Shown here in pieces: positions 8,632 through 16,744 of a DNA stretch of 64,000 nt. A model generated the notes under the pieces. It saw only the letters and a list, made by a program, of their open reading frames with translations. It had not been told where the DNA came from and ran no database searches. This stretch comes from Deltaproteobacteria bacterium YD0425bin51. Lineage in GTDB: Bacteria > Desulfobacterota > Desulfobacteria > Desulfobacterales > YD0425bin51. Position 1 is the stretch's first letter. Each line of letters opens with the position of its first letter. Location: the NCBI GenBank assembly GCA_002753225.1, contig PDZS01000001.1, positions 248,001 to 312,000 on the forward strand. Direction: 5' to 3'. A program made the position numbers and the translations under genes.

Positions 8632-9293
8632 AACTTAAATGGGTCTTTTTTATCATCATCCGGTGAAAGTCCTTTTACAACTGTAGTGTCAATTGGTTTA
8701 ACATTTTTTTTTTCAGGTGGAGGACAGTTATTAACAACTGTTGTATCAATTGGTTTGGCATTAGGATTTTCAGGTGGAGGAGAGTTCCTTACAATTTGAG
8801 CATTAAGGTCTAATGGCTTTGCATTAGGGTTTTCAGGAGGTGGAGTATTGTAGACAACTTCAAAACCAGGTTCATAATGAATAGGTTGTTGAACATCCTG
8901 AGGTGCTATGGGGTCATTAGAACTAGTAACTTCTCTAATTCTATCAGATTTTCCAGCAACAACTATTCCTATAACTTGTCCATTTTTATTATACTCAAAG
9001 CCATAGTTTATACGTCCTAAAATGCGCTTTAACCCTTTTTCTATTGGCATCTTTGTGAAACTAATACTAATTTTTTGAGAAAGGTTTGCTTTGTCCCCTT
9101 TTAACCAAATACCTTTATCTTTTTCAATTTTAGCAAGAACATCTTTTATAGGTGTATCCTTAATGCTTACTGAAAAATTTTCTTCATTAAGAAATAAAAT
9201 AGTTAGCTCTGAAGAAACCGCAACTGAAAAGGCTTTACTGCTAACAAAAAACAAAGCAAAAGTTATAATACCTAAAAAAACTTTTTTTTTCAT
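8628..9293 (-). CDS. Exported STN-domain protein with proline-rich repeats
   Basis: 221 residues. A signal peptide (1-22) is followed by a domain at about 39-115 whose pattern (NFSVSIKDTPIKDVLAKI, then a GLKRIL...Y segment) matches the secretin/TonB short N-terminal (STN) domain, normally a periplasmic docking module of secretins and TonB-dependent receptors. Here no secretin or barrel follows. Instead residues 146-209 hold three copies of a roughly 20-residue unit built on PPPENPNAKPxD, and the protein ends in an acidic, lysine-rich tail. It lies 15 bases downstream of the 901-residue exported protein and is probably co-transcribed with it. The function is unknown; a periplasmic adaptor or binding protein is one possibility. 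Confidence 0.7.
   Translation of the reverse strand: MKKKVFLGIITFALFFVSSKAFSVAVSSELTILFLNEENFSVSIKDTPIKDVLAKIEKDKGIWLKGDKANLSQKISISFTKMPIEKGLKRILGRINYGFEYNKNGQVIGIVVAGKSDRIREVTSSNDPIAPQDVQQPIHYEPGFEVVYNTPPPENPNAKPLDLNAQIVRNSPPPENPNAKPIDTTVVNNCPPPEKKNVKPIDTTVVKGLSPDDDKKDPFKF
8667..8858 (-). repeat. Three tandem proline-rich protein repeats
   Basis: About three 60-base units encode successive copies of a segment ending PPPENPNAKP-(L/I)-D (third copy PPPEKKNVKPID). The DNA copies are clearly alike (for example the repeated ttttcaggtggagga on the plus strand), which points to duplication inside the gene. Confidence 0.8.
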
Positions 9294-9308
9294 ATAGCAC
9301 CTATTATT

Positions 9309-10139
9309 TTATTCAATGCCAATCATTTTATCAGAAGGAGTTGTTGCAATTCGTGTCCAGAGATTTGTAGAAGGATCGTATTCATAAAGATATCCTGAGA
9401 ATCTACCAACTAATTTATTATTATAAGTTTGAAGACTTGTTGGATTGTTTGTTGCAACGCGAAACCACTTACCATCTTTAAATCTATGCACCCCCTGTGT
9501 TCCAAAATCTACATAAAGAGCCGACCCTATGCCAATCATATCTTCAGATGGAGTTGTAGCAATTTTTGTCCATGTGCTTCCATCAAACTCATATAAATAG
9601 CCAGAAAATTTGCCAACTAATTTACTACCATAAGATTTAAGTTCAGTAGGATTATTTGTTGCAATTCGTGTCCATTTTCCGCTATTCAATCTATAAACAC
9701 CCTGTGTTCCAAAATCTACAAAAAGATTTGAACCTAAGCCAATCATATCTTCAGATAGAGTTGTAGCAATTTTTGTCCATGTAATTCCATCATATTCATA
9801 TAAATAATCTCCAAATTTACCAACCAGTTTTTCGCTATATGATACAAGTTTAGAAGGATTACCTGTAGAAACTCTATTCCACTTATTAGAATCTGGAATA
9901 TACTTATGAACGCCATTTGAGCCAAAATCGACATATAAATAACTGTCAGCTATAATCATATCTTCAGAAAGCGTGTTTACTATATTTATCCAATTTTGAT
10001 TGTTATTATCATAAATATATAAATAGCCGTCATTAAATTTAGCAATTATTGTTTTCCCATAAGCTATTAGAGCAGCTACCTGTGAACCATATATTTTAGT
10101 CCAATTGCAGTTATCATAAGTCCATAAACCAGTAGAACC
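9309..10139 (-). repeat. Tandem 207-213 bp coding repeats (propeller-like)
   Basis: Four tandem units encode the C-terminal repeats of the 901-residue protein. The segment beginning gccaatcata at 9531 recurs at 9738 with almost no differences over about 43 bases, and in a more diverged form at 9318; spacings are 207 and 213 bases, both multiples of three. The near-identity at DNA level implies recent duplication or gene conversion. Confidence 0.85.
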
Positions 10140-12014
10140 AAAGTCAACCGCCAATTTACTCCTAAGTCCTGCATGAATTATTGGTAATGTTATATTTTGA
10201 GAGCTTATATCAAAATCTTGGGTCCAAACAGTATCATAGTCATAGGAAGATACTGCAATTCTATAAGTTCCGGGTTGAACATTATAAAATATAAACTTGC
10301 CGTCATATCCTGTTGTACCGAAACCAGCGAATTTGTCACCTGGCTGGTTGTATAATAAAATATTAGAATTAAAAATCCTTCTGCCTGCTCTATTTTCTAC
10401 AACACCTTGGAGGGTTACTCCTTCAGATGTATAGTTTAATGGATCGACTGAAGTTGTCTGGCCACTTGTTGTAAAAACATTTGGTATCGAATTTATGATT
10501 GTTACAGATTCTTTTCTATATTTATCCTGGGTAAAAAAGATAAGTCCTACATTAACATCTTGACCTGGTGGGACATATAACTCATAATTCCCATTTATAT
10601 CAAAAGATTGAGTCCCTCCAGCAGGTGACCAGCCTCCCCAGATATCAGGAGTTGGCTCCCAATTGCTTTTAAATCCTCCAACATATGTTTTTCCACTATG
10701 GCCAAGAGCATTTGTGTTCACCATACCTACAATTCTACCTGCATTATTTGGATCATAAGCAGTTAAGTTTCCAAGATTAACATCTTCTGTCAAACTATTT
10801 ACCTGAAACTCTATTGGCATCATTCTGTAAGGATCTGAGTCACCTTCATCATGACCCATAGAAAATTTATCTACTGGAAGACGAACTTCAAAATATCCAT
10901 CTAATGCCCCTCCATTATCGTTATAAGTATCTCCACTTACTCCTCTATATTTATTACCTCCACTAAGATGAAAATCAGGTATTCCAGCGTCAGAAGTATT
11001 TTTAACATATCCATAAACTTTTGCACCAGAAATAAGCTTTATCGTACCAATAAATTTATTTTCATTCTCATTAACCCAGAATTGTCTTCTAAAATTTACC
11101 AATTTGCTGCTAGTACCTGGGATAACTTCAATTTCAGCAGGTCCTGGAGGAATATTCGAAAAAGTAAAAGTTCCATTACTTGCAGTTTTTGTGTCTTTAC
11201 CATCACCATTATTAGCATCGTTAGAAAATCTAACAGTAACATCTGTCAAATCATAATCATTACTTTTTAAAACAACTCTACCGCTAATTTTTCCTCCTGC
11301 GGAAAGTTGAAAATTTTTACCTGTTGAAGTTTCTTCTGATTGAAGCATTACATATTGAGCGTCAGCACAAAAATAACTGCTGGCTGAACTTGCCCACCAT
11401 TCGTCTGCATAGGGTTTAGTATCTGCTCGTGTTCCTATATAACATTTTTCACCAGCAGGAATACCTGGGATAGAATACGTACCATCTGAAGAATTAGTAT
11501 TAGACGAATTAATCCATTCACGGTTTTCACATATTGATGTTTCTGTTGAATAATAAACTTGTACTTGAATTGAATCAGTAACAGGTGCTCCTGATTCTTT
11601 ATATACGGTACCTGTAACTATTCCACCTCGGTTTAATGTAAAATTAACATTACTAATAGGATCAGGCATATAAACATTAATAAGAGATGCTTCTTTGCAT
11701 TTATAACTTCCACCCCCATCATTCCACCATTTGTTTACGTAGTTTTGTCCCTGGTTCTGAGCCTTTAAATAATATTTGCCATTTGTAATATTATCAATAG
11801 TATAATTTCCAGAAGTATCTGTTTGAACAGATTTTACATATTGATAATTTCTACAAGGATCACCTGAATATAAAGCTACTGAAATTTGTGATATTGGTGT
11901 TTGATTGCTATCCATAACTGTACCTGAAATAGAACCAGCTTCACTATTAGTAGCATAAGAAAATGAGCTTAATATGAATAATAAAATTATTTTTATAAAA
12001 AATTTATTTTTCAT
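9309..12014 (-). CDS. Large exported protein: carboxypeptidase-regulatory-like domains plus C-terminal tandem repeats
   Basis: 901 residues with a signal peptide (about 1-26). From 27 to about 620 there is a chain of beta-sandwich modules of the carboxypeptidase-regulatory-like/CnaB type. Each starts with a GxIxGxV strand (SGTV, TGTV, SGRV, YGYV, QGVV) and ends in a 'G.Y.i..i..G.Y' strand. From about 626 to the end come four repeats of roughly 69-71 residues built on LYVDFG..GV, KLVGKFSGYLYEYD and TWTKIATTPSEDMIG, which probably form a beta-propeller. The product is likely a periplasmic or surface binding/adhesion protein. It begins a two-gene unit with the STN-domain protein. No enzymatic motif is seen. 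Confidence 0.75.
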   Translation of the reverse strand: MKNKFFIKIILLFILSSFSYATNSEAGSISGTVMDSNQTPISQISVALYSGDPCRNYQYVKSVQTDTSGNYTIDNITNGKYYLKAQNQGQNYVNKWWNDGGGSYKCKEASLINVYMPDPISNVNFTLNRGGIVTGTVYKESGAPVTDSIQVQVYYSTETSICENREWINSSNTNSSDGTYSIPGIPAGEKCYIGTRADTKPYADEWWASSASSYFCADAQYVMLQSEETSTGKNFQLSAGGKISGRVVLKSNDYDLTDVTVRFSNDANNGDGKDTKTASNGTFTFSNIPPGPAEIEVIPGTSSKLVNFRRQFWVNENENKFIGTIKLISGAKVYGYVKNTSDAGIPDFHLSGGNKYRGVSGDTYNDNGGALDGYFEVRLPVDKFSMGHDEGDSDPYRMMPIEFQVNSLTEDVNLGNLTAYDPNNAGRIVGMVNTNALGHSGKTYVGGFKSNWEPTPDIWGGWSPAGGTQSFDINGNYELYVPPGQDVNVGLIFFTQDKYRKESVTIINSIPNVFTTSGQTTSVDPLNYTSEGVTLQGVVENRAGRRIFNSNILLYNQPGDKFAGFGTTGYDGKFIFYNVQPGTYRIAVSSYDYDTVWTQDFDISSQNITLPIIHAGLRSKLAVDFGSTGLWTYDNCNWTKIYGSQVAALIAYGKTIIAKFNDGYLYIYDNNNQNWINIVNTLSEDMIIADSYLYVDFGSNGVHKYIPDSNKWNRVSTGNPSKLVSYSEKLVGKFGDYLYEYDGITWTKIATTLSEDMIGLGSNLFVDFGTQGVYRLNSGKWTRIATNNPTELKSYGSKLVGKFSGYLYEFDGSTWTKIATTPSEDMIGIGSALYVDFGTQGVHRFKDGKWFRVATNNPTSLQTYNNKLVGRFSGYLYEYDPSTNLWTRIATTPSDKMIGIE

Positions 12015-12122
12015 TGCTTTAACCTCCTAATTTTTGTTTATTATACTTGATTTTTTGTCTCTAAAAACATATGCTCTCTTAATTTTTTTATGTCAATAAC
12101 TAAATAATATAACATTTATCGT

Positions 12123-14156
12123 ATGAAAAAAAGTCCTAAAATTAATAATATTCGAAATATAGGTATTATAGCACATATTGATGCAGGAAAGACAACTGTA
12201 ACTGAAAGAATTTTGTACTATACTGGTAAATCCTATAAAATTGGTGAGGTTCATGATGGTGAAGCTATTATGGACTGGATGCCAGATGAACAAGAACGTG
12301 GAATCACTATTACTTCTGCTGTTACTACATGCAATTGGAAAGGTAAGGAAATCCATATAATTGATACTCCAGGGCATGTTGATTTTACGATAGAAGTGGA
12401 AAGATCTCTTAGGGTACTAGATGGAGCTATAGGAGTTTTCTGCGCTGTTGGTGGTGTTGAGCCACAATCTGAAACAGTATGGCATCAGGCAGATAAATAC
12501 CATGTCCCTAAAATAGCATTTATCAATAAAATGGATAGAATTGGTGCTGACTTCTTTAGTACAATTGAGATGATGAAAGAGCGCCTTAATGCTAATCCTC
12601 TTATTGTTGCTCTTCCTCTAGGAGCAGAAGAAAAATTTTCTGGTGTAATTGATTTAATTGAGATGAAACAAATTGTCTGGGATGAGGGATCTCTAGGGGC
12701 GCAATTTACCATAGAGGATATATGTCCAGAAGCAATAGACAAAGCTGAAGAATATCGTGAAAAACTGATTGAAACTCTTGCTGAAGTTGATGATGAAATA
12801 ATGGAAGCATATTTATCAGAGAGTAAAATATCAACAGAAATGTTAAATTCTGCAATTAGAAAAGCAACTATAAATTTGAAATTAGTACCAGTTTTATGTG
12901 GAGCTGCACTTAAAAATAAAGGTATTCAACCACTTATAGATGCTATTGATAGTTTTCTTCCAAGTCCTTCTGATATTCCTCCAATTACAGGAACACATCC
13001 TAAAACAGGTGAGGTTATTAAGTGTGAAGCCAGTCCTTCAGCTCCACTTTCTGCTTTAATATTTAAAGTGTCTATGATGGAAGGCCGTAAAATGGCTTTT
13101 GTAAGAATATACAGCGGTAAGCTTGTTACTGGCTTAGATGTATATAACCCTTATAGAAATAAATCAGAAAAAATTTCCCGAATACTCCTAATGCACGCCA
13201 ATAAAAAAGAAAGAATAGAATCTGCAGAAGCTGGAAGTATTGTAGCTATAATGGGAGTAAAGGATTCTTCAACTGGTGAAACGCTTTGTGATTCACGTAA
13301 TCAAGTATTATTAGAAAAAATTGATTTTTACGAGCCTGTAATATCAATTGCAATAGAGCCAAAGACCCATTCTGATCAAGAAAAAATAGATGATGTTCTT
13401 GAAAAATTTCTAGCTGAAGATCCTACTCTAAAAGTTAGAAGAGATGATGAAACAGGCCAGACTATTTTATCTGGGATGGGAGAACTTCATCTTGAAGTTA
13501 TTATAAGCAGAATGCATCGTGAATTTAATACAAATGTTAATGTTGGGAAACCTCAGGTGGTTTATAGAGAAACCATAGCAAAACAGGGTCAGGGAACAGT
13601 TATATTTGATAAAGAAATAGCAGGACAGCGTCATTTTGCTGAAGTTAGCTTGATATTAAAACCTCTTCATAGAGGTATGGGGAATCAATTTTTATCTAAA
13701 CTAACACCTGATTTAATCCCAGAAACATTTATCTCTGCAATAAAAAAAGGAGTAATGGAATCCTTAGAAAGTGGAACTATTTTAGGATATCCGGTAGTTG
13801 ATGTTGAAGCAACATTATCTGCTGCAATATTTAAAGAGTCTTTAAGTACAGAGCTTAGCTTTACTGTTAGTTCTTCCATGGCATGCAAAGAAGCTTTAAA
13901 TAATGGTGAACCATTTTTACTTGAGCCAATTATGGGCGTTGAGGTGTTTGTGCCAGAGCAATTTATGGGAGACGTTATAGGAGATATAAATGCCCGAGGC
14001 GGAAAAATAGCAGATATAAGACCGCACGCAGGTAAGCAAAGAATAAAAGCAACTGTTTCTCTATCAAAGATGTTTGGTTATTCAACTTCTCTCAGATCTT
14101 CTACACAAGGAAGAGGTATATTTACGATGCAGTTTTCACATTTTGATCAAGGGTAA
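12123..14156 (+). CDS. fusA: Elongation factor G
   Basis: GTPase that drives mRNA-tRNA translocation on the ribosome. All G motifs are intact: G1 AHIDAGKT (17-24), G2 RGITI (59-63), G3 DTPGH (81-85), G4 NKMD (135-138). Domains II-V follow, and the length of 677 is slightly shorter than the usual 690-705. The gene is not in the ribosomal str cluster: it is followed by an aldolase gene, and tuf lies with rpoBC, so it may be a second EF-G paralogue rather than the main copy. That is an inference from context. There is no strong ribosome binding site ahead of the ATG. fba follows after 38 bases and may be co-transcribed. Confidence 0.9.
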   Translation: MKKSPKINNIRNIGIIAHIDAGKTTVTERILYYTGKSYKIGEVHDGEAIMDWMPDEQERGITITSAVTTCNWKGKEIHIIDTPGHVDFTIEVERSLRVLDGAIGVFCAVGGVEPQSETVWHQADKYHVPKIAFINKMDRIGADFFSTIEMMKERLNANPLIVALPLGAEEKFSGVIDLIEMKQIVWDEGSLGAQFTIEDICPEAIDKAEEYREKLIETLAEVDDEIMEAYLSESKISTEMLNSAIRKATINLKLVPVLCGAALKNKGIQPLIDAIDSFLPSPSDIPPITGTHPKTGEVIKCEASPSAPLSALIFKVSMMEGRKMAFVRIYSGKLVTGLDVYNPYRNKSEKISRILLMHANKKERIESAEAGSIVAIMGVKDSSTGETLCDSRNQVLLEKIDFYEPVISIAIEPKTHSDQEKIDDVLEKFLAEDPTLKVRRDDETGQTILSGMGELHLEVIISRMHREFNTNVNVGKPQVVYRETIAKQGQGTVIFDKEIAGQRHFAEVSLILKPLHRGMGNQFLSKLTPDLIPETFISAIKKGVMESLESGTILGYPVVDVEATLSAAIFKESLSTELSFTVSSSMACKEALNNGEPFLLEPIMGVEVFVPEQFMGDVIGDINARGGKIADIRPHAGKQRIKATVSLSKMFGYSTSLRSSTQGRGIFTMQFSHFDQG

Positions 14157-14194
14157 TTTTTCTAACTTTAACTTTAAAATATAAGGAGAAAACA

Positions 14195-15187
14195 ATGACT
14201 AAATACAAAGATTTAGGGCTTGTAAACACGAAGGAACTTTTTAAGAAAGCTATGAAAGGAGGTTATGCCATACCTGCATACAATTTTAATAATATGGAAC
14301 AGCTTCAAGCAATAATTCAAGCATGTGTTGAGACAAAATCTCCTGTAATTCTTCAAGTTTCATCAGGCGCAAGAAAATATGCAAATAAAACTTTACTTCG
14401 ATACATGGCACAAGGCGCAGTAGAATTTGCAAAAGAGCTTGGTTATCCTATCCCAGTTGCATTGCATCTTGATCATGGTGATACTTTTGAGTTATGTAAA
14501 GACTGTATTGAGAATGGTTTTTCTTCTGTAATGATTGATGGTTCACATCATAAGTATGAAGAAAATATAGCTTTAACTAAAAAGGTAGTTGATTATGCGC
14601 ATCAGCATGATGTGACTGTTGAAGGTGAATTAGGAGTTTTAGCAGGTGTAGAGGATGATGTACAAGCTGAAACATCAAACTATACTAAACCTGAAGAAGT
14701 TGAAGATTTTTTATCAAAAACTGGTGTTGATTCTCTCGCTATATCTATTGGCACATCACATGGTGCAAACAAATTTAAGCCAGAACAATGTACCCGCAAT
14801 GCAGATGGAGTCCTTGTTCCCCCGATGCTTAGATTTGACATTTTAGAAGAAATTGAAAAAAGAATTCCAGGCTTTCCTATTGTATTACATGGCTCTTCAT
14901 CAGTTCCAATGGATAAAGTTAAAATTATTAATGAAAATGGCGGAGCTCTAAAAGATGCGATTGGAATTCCTGAAGATCAGCTAAGAAAAGCAGCAAAATC
15001 TGCAGTATGTAAAATTAATATTGATTCAGATGGCAGGCTTGCAATGACTGCAGCTATCCGCAAATATTTTAAAGAAAAACCAAGTGAATTTGATCCAAGA
15101 AAATATTTAGGTCCAGCTCGAGATATGCTTAAAGAGCTTTATAAACATAAAAATGTTAATGTACTAGGATCTGCTAATCAAGCATGA
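14195..15187 (+). CDS. fba: Fructose-bisphosphate aldolase, class II
   Basis: Zinc aldolase interconverting fructose-1,6-bisphosphate with dihydroxyacetone phosphate and glyceraldehyde-3-phosphate (glycolysis/gluconeogenesis). In 330 residues one sees the HLDHGD signature with D93 (acid/base) and H94 (zinc), E145 in EGELG, and the remaining zinc histidines H189 (GTSHG) and H232 (LHGSS). The glycine-rich phosphate site follows the last one. Length and motifs are complete. AAGGAG lies 8 bases before the ATG. The stop overlaps the ATG of the HEAT-repeat gene (ATGA, 15184-15187), so the two are translationally coupled. Confidence 0.94.
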   Translation: MTKYKDLGLVNTKELFKKAMKGGYAIPAYNFNNMEQLQAIIQACVETKSPVILQVSSGARKYANKTLLRYMAQGAVEFAKELGYPIPVALHLDHGDTFELCKDCIENGFSSVMIDGSHHKYEENIALTKKVVDYAHQHDVTVEGELGVLAGVEDDVQAETSNYTKPEEVEDFLSKTGVDSLAISIGTSHGANKFKPEQCTRNADGVLVPPMLRFDILEEIEKRIPGFPIVLHGSSSVPMDKVKIINENGGALKDAIGIPEDQLRKAAKSAVCKINIDSDGRLAMTAAIRKYFKEKPSEFDPRKYLGPARDMLKELYKHKNVNVLGSANQA

Positions 15188-16509
15188 TAAGTGAATATGA
15201 TAAAAAAGAAATAGAAGCTTTTATTAAAACAATAGGCGATACGGGTTTAGAAAATAGGAAAAGAGCTAAAGCTTTTATAGATGAGATTAATGATACAAAA
15301 AAAGGGGTTCCTGATATTATTAAATATTTAGAGGAAGAGAGGAACCCTTCCATAAGAATGCGAGCAGCAGAAGCTTTAAGAGGAATTGAAGATATTGGTG
15401 AAGCAGGTATAAAAGCTCTTATTAGACTTTTAGAAAAAGATAAAGAGTTATTGGTACGAAAAGCATTAATAGATGCTTTAGCTGACATATATAATACTGC
15501 AAAAGGGAGAGAAATCCTTAATAGATGCTTGGAAAAAGATAATGATGCTTCTGTAAGAAGAATGGCAGCAAAGGCTTTAGGAGATATTAAAGCTAAGGAA
15601 GGAGCAGCTCTTTTAGTTAAATCTATGCAAAACGACGAAAATCGTAGAGTAAGAGCTTCTTCAATTGAGGCTTTGAGAAATATTAAAGATTTTTCCCTTA
15701 CTTACATTGATGCTATTATTAAATCTTTGAAAGAAGATAAAGACTCTGAAGTAAGGAAAGCAGCAGCAAAAGTTTTAGGAGGAATTAAAGATATTGGAGA
15801 ATCAGGAGTAAAAGCTCTTATTGATAGCTTGGAACATGATAAAGACCCTTATGTAAGAGGTGCAGCTGCAGAAAGCCTTTCTCAAATAAAAGATAGGGAA
15901 GGTCTGCTTGCTCTTATTGATTGTTTGAAGAATAAAAGTAATCAATCTATTGTAAGGGCATTTGTAATAGATGCTTTAGGAAATATTGAATATATTGGGC
16001 AGGAAGGTATAGATGCGATTATTAATATCCTAGTAAATGATGACAATACTATGGTAAGAGCCTCTGCAGCAAGGGCACTTGGGAAAATCAAAGATATAAA
16101 ACAAAATAATATAGATGATATTATTAATTATTTAAATAAAAACATTGCATCTCATATAAGAGCATCTGCGGCTAGCGCTTTAGGAAATATTAAAGATATT
16201 GGACAAGCCGGCATAAACTCAATCATTAAAATCTTAGGAAATGACGAAACCATAATGCTAAAGTCTTCTGCGATAGATGCGTTAGGAAATATTAAAGATA
16301 TTGGACAAGCTGGCATAGATACTATTATTGAAATTTTAAAAAATGACACAAGTTCATTAGTAAAATCTTGTGCGGCAAAAGCGTTAGGTAATATTAAAGA
16401 TATTGGGGAAGCAGGGATAGATATTATTATTAACATTCTAGAAAATGATGAAGATGATGAGGTAAGGAAAGCAGCAGCAGAAGCCTTGTCTATTATTACT
16501 AAGGTTTAA
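15184..16509 (+). CDS. HEAT-repeat protein
   Basis: 441 residues made almost entirely of HEAT/PBS-lyase-like helical repeats of about 34 residues. Each carries the pattern '(V)RxxAAxALGxIKDIGxxGI..(I/L)I..L..D'. There is no signal peptide and no catalytic motif. Such proteins are solenoid scaffolds for protein-protein contact; the partner is unknown. The start codon overlaps the aldolase stop, and a 57-residue membrane peptide begins one base after its own stop, so it may form part of a small complex with either. The last three repeats are nearly identical in DNA, showing recent expansion. Confidence 0.88.
   Translation: MISEYDKKEIEAFIKTIGDTGLENRKRAKAFIDEINDTKKGVPDIIKYLEEERNPSIRMRAAEALRGIEDIGEAGIKALIRLLEKDKELLVRKALIDALADIYNTAKGREILNRCLEKDNDASVRRMAAKALGDIKAKEGAALLVKSMQNDENRRVRASSIEALRNIKDFSLTYIDAIIKSLKEDKDSEVRKAAAKVLGGIKDIGESGVKALIDSLEHDKDPYVRGAAAESLSQIKDREGLLALIDCLKNKSNQSIVRAFVIDALGNIEYIGQEGIDAIINILVNDDNTMVRASAARALGKIKDIKQNNIDDIINYLNKNIASHIRASAASALGNIKDIGQAGINSIIKILGNDETIMLKSSAIDALGNIKDIGQAGIDTIIEILKNDTSSLVKSCAAKALGNIKDIGEAGIDIIINILENDEDDEVRKAAAEALSIITKV
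16180..16485 (+). repeat. Near-identical 102 bp HEAT coding repeats
   Basis: The phrase ttaggaaatattaaagata begins at 16180 and 16282, and with one change at 16384, an exact 102-base (34-residue) period within the HEAT-repeat gene. The close identity indicates recent tandem duplication or homogenisation. Confidence 0.85.
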
Positions 16510-16510
16510 A

Positions 16511-16684
16511 ATGGAAGGAAAAATTTTAAAAGTTAAAATTGGGTATAATCCAAATTCAAGTTCAGTTGGAACTGATTTAACCCCTCTTATTCTTATTAGC
16601 AACTTTGCATCGATTCTGATACCTTCTATTTCTTTTTTTATTTTTAGATATATAGAAAAGATAAAAGAGAAAAAAATGAAATAA
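16511..16684 (+). CDS. Small single-pass membrane protein (57 aa)
   Basis: An uninterrupted frame from ATG 16511 to TAA 16684 encodes 57 residues. It has a charged N-terminus (MEGKILKVKI), then GYNPNSSSVGTD, a hydrophobic stretch at about 25-46 that fits one membrane helix, and a basic tail (YIEKIKEKKMK). AAGG at 16501-16504 can serve as ribosome site, and the start lies one base past the HEAT-protein stop, which suggests coupling. The strong terminator directly after the stop supports this being the last real gene of the operon. I do not recognise the family firmly and give no function. Confidence 0.6.
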   Translation: MEGKILKVKIGYNPNSSSVGTDLTPLILISNFASILIPSISFFIFRYIEKIKEKKMK

Positions 16685-16687
16685 AAT

Positions 16688-16724
16688 AAAAAGGCTTTAT
16701 CTCTCTAAAGATAAAGCCTTTTTT
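16688..16724. terminator. Bidirectional intrinsic terminator
   Basis: The inverted repeat AAAAAGGCTTTATC / GATAAAGCCTTTTT has a perfect 14-bp stem and an 8-base loop, flanked by A-runs on the left and T-runs on the right. It therefore reads as a Rho-independent terminator on both strands. It lies between the convergent ends of the EF-G/aldolase/HEAT unit and rpoC and should end both. Confidence 0.92.
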
Positions 16725-16744
16725 ATTTTATAGTTAAAGTTTAT

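Noticed and set aside
16180..16485. CRISPR-like or satellite array
   Set aside because: The 102-base repeats are in frame, encode 34-residue HEAT units and have no spacers.
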